Source: Novosphingobium sp. (GTDB taxonomy: Bacteria > Pseudomonadota > Alphaproteobacteria > Sphingomonadales > Sphingomonadaceae). From it: a stretch of 58,749 nt of DNA. The notes beneath the pieces are model-generated. The model was not told the DNA's origin. It searched no databases and saw only the letters and a program-made list of their open reading frames with translations. Within the stretch, counting starts at the first letter, position 1, and the number at the start of each line of letters is the position of its first letter. The stretch spans positions 1 to 58,749 of the forward strand of contig SECS01000018.1 of NCBI GenBank assembly GCA_004211435.1, given 5' to 3'. Of the stretch, positions 53,350 through 58,749 are shown piece after piece. Position numbers and translations under genes: made by a program.

Positions 53350-54233
53350 TGGCCGAGCTTGCGCCTGACCCGCTGATCCTGGCGGGCGAGGGCTGGCAGG
53401 ACTACGGCCTCGTCGATTCGGGCCATGGCCGCAAGCTCGAGCGCTACGGTGCCTACCGCTTCGTCCGGCCCGAGCCGCAGGCGCTGTGGACGCCCAAGCT
53501 CGCCGAGTGGAACGCGCACGGCGAATTCGTCCCCGGTTCGGACGAGGACGGCGGCGGCCGCTGGCAATTCGACAAGCCCGTACCGCGCGACGGTTGGGAG
53601 CTCGGTGTCGGTCCGGTTCGCTTCACCGCGCAATGCACTCCGTTCCGCCATCTCGGCTTCTTCCCCGACATGGCGCCGGTCTGGTCGTGGATGGGCGAGC
53701 AGCTTAACGGCAAGCAGGACGGGTCCACGCTGAACCTGTTCGGCTATACCGGCGTCGGCACGCTCTCGCTGTCCGAGCACGGCGCGGTGACCCATGTCGA
53801 CGCCTCGAAGAAGTCGGTGGCCCAGGCGCGTGCCAATGCTGCATTGTCTGGCATGGAAGCGCGGCCGGTGCGCTGGATCGTCGACGATGCCGCGAAGTTC
53901 ACCGCGCGCGAAGTGCGCCGCGGCAAGCGCTACGACGGCATCATTCTCGATCCGCCCAAATTCGGCCGCGGTCCCGAGGGCGAGGTCTGGCGGCTCGAGG
54001 AGCACTTGCCGGGGCTCGTCGCCGATTGCCGCAAGCTGCTCGATGCCGACAGCCGCTTCCTGTTCCTCACGGTCTATGCCGTGCGCATGTCGTCGCTGGC
54101 GATCGGCGGGCTGCTCGCGGAGCTCTTCGCCGACATGCCCGGCACGATCGAGCACGGCGATCTTGCGGTGCGCGAGGACGGGCAGGGGCGTCTGCTGCCC
54201 ACCGCGATCTTCGCGCGGTGGCGCAGAGACTGA
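53349..54233 (+). CDS. Class I SAM-dependent methyltransferase, RlmI/RlmK-like
   Basis: The 294-residue product has the SAM motif LNLFGYTGVGTLSLSEHG (about residues 129-146), the second motif VTHVDASKKSVAQARAN, and the DPPKFGRG motif, the same layout as 23S rRNA m5C/m7G methyltransferases of the RlmI group. The N-terminal PUA domain of RlmI is absent; here an uncharacterised 100-residue segment takes its place. Substrate unknown, probably RNA. It is one base out of overlap with thrC. Confidence 0.85.
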   Translation: MAELAPDPLILAGEGWQDYGLVDSGHGRKLERYGAYRFVRPEPQALWTPKLAEWNAHGEFVPGSDEDGGGRWQFDKPVPRDGWELGVGPVRFTAQCTPFRHLGFFPDMAPVWSWMGEQLNGKQDGSTLNLFGYTGVGTLSLSEHGAVTHVDASKKSVAQARANAALSGMEARPVRWIVDDAAKFTAREVRRGKRYDGIILDPPKFGRGPEGEVWRLEEHLPGLVADCRKLLDADSRFLFLTVYAVRMSSLAIGGLLAELFADMPGTIEHGDLAVREDGQGRLLPTAIFARWRRD

Positions 54234-54243
54234 CGACCGATCG

Positions 54244-54999
54244 TTAGCGCCGCCCGCGCGGCTTGCGGAACTTCAGCACGAACTGGTCGGTCTTGCCGCG
54301 CACGCCGGTCTCGAAAACCTTCTGCGTGTGGTCGTCGGCCTCGTGGCGCAGGATCGCGCTGCGCGCCTCGAGCTTGAAGCCTGCGGCTTCGACCTCCCGG
54401 ATCACCGCGGCGTCCTCGATGCGGTGAAGCGTGTTGGTCTGCGTCGCGCCCGATCCCGCGGCGCCCTGGTGATCGCTGACGAGGTAGACCCCGCCGGGCT
54501 TGAGCGCGGCGAAAGCGGCGGTGTTGACCAGCGCGGCCTGATCCGAATCGCCGATCTTGTTGTTCTTGAAGTCGTGATAATTCTGCGTCGTCCAGACGAG
54601 ATCGACCGGTTCGGGGGCGCCGAGCTGGCCGGGCTGCACCAGTTGCTGGCTGACATTGGGATGGGCCTTGGCCCAGGCCTCGACCGCCGTCGAAGCGCGC
54701 GTGGCATTGGTATAGACATAGCCGTTGCCGCCGACCGCGAGGCTCAGCAGCCGCGTGAAGTAGCCGCCGCCAGGCGATATCTCGAGCACCTTCCAGCCGG
54801 GGCGGACGCCCGCGAAGGCCAGCATCTCGGCCGGTTTGCGATCGGTGTCGCGCACCGTGTCGGCCTCGGGGCGCTCGGGATTGAGCACGGCGCCGGCGAC
54901 GCCGCGCGGCGTCTGCAGCTTGGTCAGCGTCGCCGCGATGCCCGGTACGGCCACGGCCAGCAGCACGGCCGGCCCCAGGCCCAGAAAACGCTTACCCAT
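54244..54999 (-). CDS. Exported methyltransferase-fold protein
   Basis: The 251-residue product has a signal peptide or N-terminal anchor (MGKRFLGLGPAVLLAVAV, cut near residue 22), then a class I methyltransferase fold with VLEISPGGGYFTRLLSLAVG as motif I, LVWTTQNYHDF and PGGVYLVSDHQGAAGSG as later motifs. Since SAM is cytoplasmic, export would be odd; members of this family are nevertheless found with predicted signal peptides. The ATG at 54999 is preferred; the longer frame upstream is antisense to folB. Confidence 0.82.
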   Translation of the reverse strand: MGKRFLGLGPAVLLAVAVPGIAATLTKLQTPRGVAGAVLNPERPEADTVRDTDRKPAEMLAFAGVRPGWKVLEISPGGGYFTRLLSLAVGGNGYVYTNATRASTAVEAWAKAHPNVSQQLVQPGQLGAPEPVDLVWTTQNYHDFKNNKIGDSDQAALVNTAAFAALKPGGVYLVSDHQGAAGSGATQTNTLHRIEDAAVIREVEAAGFKLEARSAILRHEADDHTQKVFETGVRGKTDQFVLKFRKPRGRR

Positions 55000-55141
55000 G
55001 ATCGTCACTCCACCGCATCGATGCCGAAGGTCTATCAAATCGCCGCGCTCGCACAAACCGCCGAATTGCGCATGGACTGGACAGTTTGGCAGTGAAGTGC
55101 CATCGGCGCGGCTCGCCGCAGCTCCCGCAGGAAAACCAAGC

Positions 55142-55513
55142 TTGGCCGACAGCCTGATCCTTGAAGTCGCCGATTTCGAAGTCGACGTGCTCACCGGAAT
55201 CTATTCCGAGGAGACGGGCAAGCCGCAGCCGCTGCGGATCACGATCCAGGCCGCGATGAAACCGATCGATCGCTACTCGCCCGACACGCCTCTGAGCGCC
55301 AGCAAGAATTACATGGATCTCAAGTTCGCGGCGTCGGATGCGCTGCCGCCGGGGCTGCATTTCAAGCTGATCGAGGCCGTGGCCGATCACATCTGCGATA
55401 CCCTGTTTCTGCAGGACGCGCGGATCGAGGCGGTGACCGTGAAGATCATCAAGCTGGCAATCGCCGAGGCCGGCGAGAAGATCGGCATCACCTTGACCCG
55501 GCAGCGCCGCTGA
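55142..55513 (+). CDS. folB: Dihydroneopterin aldolase family protein (FolB-like), TTG start
   Basis: The 123-residue product has the FolB fold: LILEVADFEVDVLTGIYSEE, the first strand and the KPIDRYSPDT segment, and IEAVADHICDTLFLQDARIEAV as the conserved helix with a Glu. FolB splits dihydroneopterin for folate synthesis, and the close relative FolX epimerises the triphosphate. The TTG at 55142 is chosen because GGA lies about ten bases upstream and conserved sequence begins three codons later. It overlaps the next gene by one base. Confidence 0.85.
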   Translation: MADSLILEVADFEVDVLTGIYSEETGKPQPLRITIQAAMKPIDRYSPDTPLSASKNYMDLKFAASDALPPGLHFKLIEAVADHICDTLFLQDARIEAVTVKIIKLAIAEAGEKIGITLTRQRR

Positions 55514-55857
55514 TGACGCTGCTGCGCGTCGGTGGGCTTCCGCGGGAGCCGCTGGCGGCCGCGGCGCAGTTTTACGGCGAGGCTCTCGAAGCGATTCGCC
55601 GGGCGCTTGCCGAAGCGCCCGATCACCTCGTCATCGCCTTCGATCCGGCCGACTATACGCACAAGGCCTGGCGGTTGGCAGCGGTGCAGCAGCTTGCGCG
55701 CGATCACGCACCGGTGCGGGTGAATGCGGTGGCCGGGAGCGACGAGAAGGCCATCGCCGCGGCGCTGGCCTATCTCGGCACGGCGGAAGGCGTCACGGGA
55801 CAATATCTTCCGCTTGATGGAAACGGCGCGGCAGCGTTACTATCTAAGAACGGATGA
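55513..55857 (+). CDS. 114-residue protein resembling the C-terminal part of an SDR
   Basis: The product reads like the end of a short-chain dehydrogenase: HAPVRVNAVAGSDEKAIAAALAYLG followed by GVTGQYLPLDGNG positions about 92-104, a close match to the VRVNAVAPG... VTGQ.. DGG ends of SDRs. The Rossmann Gly motif and the Tyr-x3-Lys active site are absent. A degenerate FolM/pteridine-reductase-like protein next to FolB is a reasonable inference, but function is unproven. ATG at 55513 overlaps folB; it overlaps moaA by four bases. Confidence 0.75.
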   Translation: MTLLRVGGLPREPLAAAAQFYGEALEAIRRALAEAPDHLVIAFDPADYTHKAWRLAAVQQLARDHAPVRVNAVAGSDEKAIAAALAYLGTAEGVTGQYLPLDGNGAAALLSKNG

Positions 55858-56858
55858 CCAAGCCCGCGCCTCTCATCGATCAGTTCGCCCGGCGGATAAC
55901 CTATCTGCGCCTGTCGGTGACCGATCGCTGCGACCTGCGCTGCGCCTATTGCATGCCCGAGCGGCAGACCTTTCTGCCCAAGGCCGAGGTCCTGAGCCTC
56001 GAAGAACTCTACAAGCTTTCGCTGGGCTTCATCGATCGCGGCATCACCAAGCTGCGGCTGACCGGTGGCGAGCCACTGGTGCGTCGCGACGTGGTCGACC
56101 TGATCCAGGCGCTCGGGCGCAAGGTGGGTGACGGACTCGAAGAGCTGACCCTGACGACCAACGCCACGCGGCTCGCGCAGTTTGCCGATCCGATCGCCGC
56201 GGCGGGGGTCAAGCGGATCAACGTCTCGCTCGATACGCTCGACCGTGCGACCTTCGCCAAGCTGGCGCGGCGTGATTCGCTGCCCCAGGTGCTCGAAGGC
56301 CTGGCCGCGGCCAAGGCGGCGGGGCTTAAGGTCAAGATCAACACCGTGGCGCTCAAGGGACTCAACGAGGGCGAGATTCCCGATCTGATCGCCTGGGCGC
56401 ACTGCCAGGGCTTCGATCTGACCCTGATCGAAGTGATGCCGCTGGGCGAGGTCGAGGAGGATCGCTTCGATCACTACCTGCCGCTGTCGGCGGTGCGCGA
56501 CGATCTGGACAAGCGCTGGACGCTGACGCCGAGCGGGCACCGCACGGGCGGGCCGGCACGCTATTTCGACATTGCCGAGACCGGCGGGCGGATCGGCCTG
56601 ATCACGCCGCTGACCAACAATTTCTGTGACGGCTGCAATCGCATCCGCGTGACCACGACGGGCCAGCTCTACGCTTGCCTCGGCGGCAACGAGCAGGTCG
56701 ACCTCCGCGCCGCGCTGCGTTCGGCCGATCCCGAGGCGGCGCTCGATGCGGCGCTCGACCTGGCGATGAAGATCAAGCCCGCACGGCACAGCTTCGCGAT
56801 CGACCGCCCGGGCAGCGCTCCGGCGCTGGCGCGGCATATGTCGATGACCGGCGGCTAG
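55854..56858 (+). CDS. moaA: GTP 3',8-cyclase (MoaA)
   Basis: MoaA is a radical SAM enzyme that starts molybdopterin synthesis by rearranging GTP. The 334-residue product has the [4Fe-4S] motif CDLRCAYC (Cys26, Cys30, Cys33), the second cluster in NNFCDGCNRIRVT plus a Cys in LYACLGG, and the C-terminal Gly-Gly (MSMTGG) needed for activation. It is overlapped by the SDR-tail gene and followed by moaD after five bases. Confidence 0.96.
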   Translation: MTKPAPLIDQFARRITYLRLSVTDRCDLRCAYCMPERQTFLPKAEVLSLEELYKLSLGFIDRGITKLRLTGGEPLVRRDVVDLIQALGRKVGDGLEELTLTTNATRLAQFADPIAAAGVKRINVSLDTLDRATFAKLARRDSLPQVLEGLAAAKAAGLKVKINTVALKGLNEGEIPDLIAWAHCQGFDLTLIEVMPLGEVEEDRFDHYLPLSAVRDDLDKRWTLTPSGHRTGGPARYFDIAETGGRIGLITPLTNNFCDGCNRIRVTTTGQLYACLGGNEQVDLRAALRSADPEAALDAALDLAMKIKPARHSFAIDRPGSAPALARHMSMTGG

Positions 56859-56863
56859 AAACC

Positions 56864-57100
56864 TTGGCCAAGCTCGTGTTCCTCGGACGGCTGGAAGATC
56901 TGGCCGGCGCCGCCGAGCGGGAAGTTTCCGACGGGCCGCTCACCGCAGTGCTGGCCGCGCTCGAACCTGAACTGGCGGAAGCACTGGTCGCCGATCGCAT
57001 CCGGCTGGCGCTCAACGGGGTGCTGCTGGTCGATCGCAGCGGCATCGTGCTCGCCCCGTCCGACGAACTCGCCTTTCTGCCCCCGGTGAGCGGAGGCTGA
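56864..57100 (+). CDS. moaD: Molybdopterin synthase sulfur carrier subunit, TTG start
   Basis: MoaD carries the C-terminal thiocarboxylate used by MoaE to make molybdopterin. The 78-residue ubiquitin-like product ends PVSGG, the required Gly-Gly, and has the usual hydrophobic core KLVFLGRLEDLAG and RLALNGVLL. The TTG at 56864 directly precedes the conserved start; no ATG is available. moaE follows with a two-base gap. Confidence 0.92.
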   Translation: MAKLVFLGRLEDLAGAAEREVSDGPLTAVLAALEPELAEALVADRIRLALNGVLLVDRSGIVLAPSDELAFLPPVSGG

Positions 57101-57101
57101 A

Positions 57102-57566
57102 TTGGCTGCCCCAGGTTTTCTTGGCGACGTTCGCCTGCTGACCGAAACGTTCGATGCCGGGGCCGAACTCGCGGCCTTCACCGCGGCGCAGGCCGAAGCG
57201 GGCGGTATCGCCAGTTTCCTCGGCCAGGTCCGAGCCGGCGGGGGGGTAGAGGCGCTCGAACTGCGGCACTATGGCCCGCTGACCCTCCCGGGCATGGAGG
57301 CGCTGGGGGAAGAGGCGCAGCGGCGCTGGGCGCTCGAAGGCCTGCTGATGATCCATCGCAGTGGTGAGATGGTGCCCGGCGATCCGATCGTCCTCGTCGC
57401 CGCCGCCGCGCGACACCGCCGCGATGCCTTCGCTGCGGCGGAATTCGCTATGGACCACCTCAAGAGCGAATCGTGGTTCTGGAAGCGCGAGAAGGTCGAG
57501 GGCCAATGGTCGTGGATCGAGCCGCGCCCCGTCGATTTCGAAGACAAGGATCGCTGGAAGGTTTAG
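57102..57566 (+). CDS. moaE: Molybdopterin synthase catalytic subunit, TTG start
   Basis: MoaE transfers sulfur from MoaD to precursor Z to make molybdopterin. The 154-residue product has GGIASFLGQVRAG, the LRHYGPLTLPGMEALGEE segment, IHRSGEMVPGDPIVLV and FWKREKVEGQWSWIEPR, containing the conserved active-site Lys and Arg. The TTG at 57102 is preceded by GGAGG, a strong ribosome site. It ends a run with moaA and moaD; no moaC or moaB is in the window. Confidence 0.95.
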   Translation: MAAPGFLGDVRLLTETFDAGAELAAFTAAQAEAGGIASFLGQVRAGGGVEALELRHYGPLTLPGMEALGEEAQRRWALEGLLMIHRSGEMVPGDPIVLVAAAARHRRDAFAAAEFAMDHLKSESWFWKREKVEGQWSWIEPRPVDFEDKDRWKV

Positions 57567-58090
57567 CGCACCCGGCTGCGGAGCGTGGCGAGGATCTGAT
57601 CCTCCTCGCCGACCAGCGTCGTCACTTGATCGCGCGCGGACGCGATCGCGTCGATCGCCTGGCGATTGCCCGATTCGGCTGCCGCGATCGATTCGCTCGC
57701 ATAGAGCTGATCGAGCTCGGCCAGAGACAGCATCGCATCGCTGCGCGCCGATTCGAGATCGGACAGCGCGATCGTCGCCACCGACCAGCTTTCACTGCCT
57801 GGCGCGCCGTTCCCACCCGCAGCGACCAGTCGTTGAGTATTGGCGCGTCTGGCGGCGAAGCGCTGGTGCGCCGAGCGCGCCTGGTCGACGAGCTGCGCGA
57901 GCCGGGTGGTAAGCTGCGGACTGGCGGGCGCGGGCGCTGGCGGCGGGGCTTCGGGCGCTACCGGCGACGCGCTCCCGGTCACGCGTTCGGCCGAGCGCCG
58001 TTCGAGCGAGGGGTAGTCGGTCGCGGCGGCACAGGCCGTCAGCGAGGCGATCAGGACGAGCGGCAGGAACGGTGCAGGCGTACGACGCAT
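57563..58090 (-). CDS. Small lipoprotein with coiled-coil-like tail
   Basis: The 175-residue product has a lipoprotein signal ending LTAC (Cys20), a Pro/Ala-rich linker (about residues 45-62), and a helical, Ala/Gln-rich body with heptad-like spacing (LTTRLAQLVDQARSAHQRFAA and LDQLYASESIAAAESGNRQA). No family recognised. The ATG at 58090 sets the signal peptide correctly. It converges on moaE, with stops overlapping by four bases. Confidence 0.7.
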   Translation of the reverse strand: MRRTPAPFLPLVLIASLTACAAATDYPSLERRSAERVTGSASPVAPEAPPPAPAPASPQLTTRLAQLVDQARSAHQRFAARRANTQRLVAAGGNGAPGSESWSVATIALSDLESARSDAMLSLAELDQLYASESIAAAESGNRQAIDAIASARDQVTTLVGEEDQILATLRSRVR

Positions 58091-58149
58091 GCCGGTGCCA
58101 TAGCATGGTGCCAGCGCATCGCGAGATGCAATCCGACGCCTCATCGCGG

Positions 58150-58178
58150 TTGACACCTTCGGGACCTTCGATTATCGG
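58150..58178 (+). promoter_or_regulatory. Candidate promoter of rplU-rpmA
   Basis: TTGACA at 58150-58155, a perfect -35, lies 17 bases before TATCGG at 58173-58178, a weak -10. The leader to the rplU ATG is then about 95 bases; it holds the stretch CAGTAAGACAGATAGACAG but no strong hairpin I can call. Confidence 0.45.
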
Positions 58179-58280
58179 CACCGCTCTTTCCGGCTCCTGT
58201 CATCCGACGGGTCACCGGCGCGTTGCCTAGGTCGCATGTCGCGGTTGGGGCAGTAAGACAGATAGACAGGTAAGGGCACC

Positions 58281-58655
58281 ATGTTCGCAGTAGTGCGCAC
58301 GGGCGGCAAGCAGTATCGGGTTGCCGCCGGAGACAAGATCGCGGTCGAGAAGCTGGCGGGTGAAGCCGGCGACAAGATCACCCTGGGCGACGTTCTGATC
58401 GCCGGCAACGACGGCGAAATCGCCGACGCTGCGAAGGTCGTGGTTTCGGCCGAGATCATTGCGCAGGCGAAGTCCGAGAAGGTCATCGTCTTCAAGAAGC
58501 GCCGCCGGCACAACTATCGCCGCAAGAACGGCCATCGCCAGCAGCTGACGCTGCTGCGCATCCTCGCCGTCGGTGGTGAGGAAAAGAAGGCCGCCAAGAA
58601 GGCTGCCGCGCCCAAGGCTGAAGCTGCTGCGCCCGAAGCGCCTGCGGCCGAATAA
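58281..58655 (+). CDS. rplU: 50S ribosomal protein L21
   Basis: L21 is a large-subunit rRNA-binding protein. The 124-residue product begins [18 protein letters not shown], the family start, and holds [20 protein letters not shown], the rRNA-contacting signature. It has an Ala/Lys-rich C-terminal extension of about 20 residues not found in E. coli but usual in sphingomonads. rpmA follows after 17 bases. Confidence 0.97.
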   Translation: MFAVVRTGGKQYRVAAGDKIAVEKLAGEAGDKITLGDVLIAGNDGEIADAAKVVVSAEIIAQAKSEKVIVFKKRRRHNYRRKNGHRQQLTLLRILAVGGEEKKAAKKAAAPKAEAAAPEAPAAE

Positions 58656-58672
58656 GACCGGAGTAGATCGAG

Positions 58673-58749
58673 ATGGCACATAAGAAAGCAGGCGGTTCGT
58701 CGCGTAACGGTCGCGATTCGGCCGGCCGTCGCCTCGGCGTGAAGAAGTT
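58673..58749 (+). CDS. rpmA: 50S ribosomal protein L27, start only
   Basis: The first 25 codons are present and the gene runs past the window edge. The reading MAHKKAGGSSRNGRDSAGRR followed by LGVKK is the conserved L27 N-terminus. It follows rplU as in nearly all bacteria. Confidence 0.95.
   Translation, partial: MAHKKAGGSSRNGRDSAGRRLGVKK

Overview
This 58.7 kb window of high-GC DNA looks like chromosomal core sequence from a sphingomonad alphaproteobacterium, most likely Novosphingobium or a close relative. The basis is the gene content and order: an SspB-alpha type ClpXP adaptor, a hisB-hisH-hisA-hisF-hisE run feeding into tol-pal, a coxB-coxA-ctaB-ctaG-coxC cluster followed by SURF1 and thrC, a TorF-family porin, and a luxR-luxI-phytanoyl-CoA-dioxygenase cluster. 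The genus is inferred, not proven. I see no rRNA, tRNA, CRISPR array, insertion sequence or prophage. Almost every base is coding, many genes overlap by 1-4 bases, and several use TTG or GTG starts.

Layout. 1-3.5 kb: a membrane protein facing gmk, then a small basic protein and the ClpXP adaptor. 3.5-12.1 kb: histidine biosynthesis (hisB, H, A, F, E) with a tiny PEP-CTERM-like ORF inside it, a HIT protein, then ybgC-tolQ-tolR-tolA-tolB-pal for outer-membrane integrity. 12.1-16.7 kb: a small membrane protein with a readable promoter, a J-domain protein, an MFS carrier, infC, pdeM and hemF. 16.7-20.2 kb: one 1132-residue envelope enzyme joining a GH18-like domain, a NodB deacetylase and a GT2 synthase. 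20.3-23.3 kb: a complete quorum-sensing unit (luxR, luxI) followed by a PhyH-type dioxygenase and a MarR-like regulator. 23.4-30.1 kb: a TetR repressor divergent from a three-gene RND efflux operon, with an operator-like dyad between them.

30.3-33.3 kb: a doubtful small ORF, a two-domain VOC protein, a TorF-like porin and a TlpA-like thioredoxin lipoprotein. 33.35-36.8 kb: argH-lptM-lysA followed by a broken siroheme-synthase gene. 36.8-39.8 kb: two hotdog thioesterases divergent from an unrecognised three-gene operon (54, 325 and 296 residues, the last cupin-like). 39.8-45.2 kb: a seven-gene minus-strand operon, pyrE-pdxJ-acpS-lepB-AI2E carrier-DUF3089-ruvX. 45.4-51.9 kb: the aa3-type cytochrome c oxidase subunits and assembly factors. 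51.9-55.1 kb: thrC and two methyltransferases. 55.1-57.6 kb: a folB-like gene, a short SDR-tail protein and moaA-moaD-moaE. 57.6-58.7 kb: a lipoprotein, rplU and the start of rpmA.

Most of the window is ordinary. The parts most worth a second look are the unrecognised 37.8-39.8 kb operon, the mini PEP-CTERM-like protein in the his run, the collapsed cysG gene after lysA, the luxR/luxI/phyH/marR cluster with its palindrome and hairpin, the folB-plus-SDR-tail pair, and several intergenic dyads. Functions come from motif recognition by eye; no database search was run.
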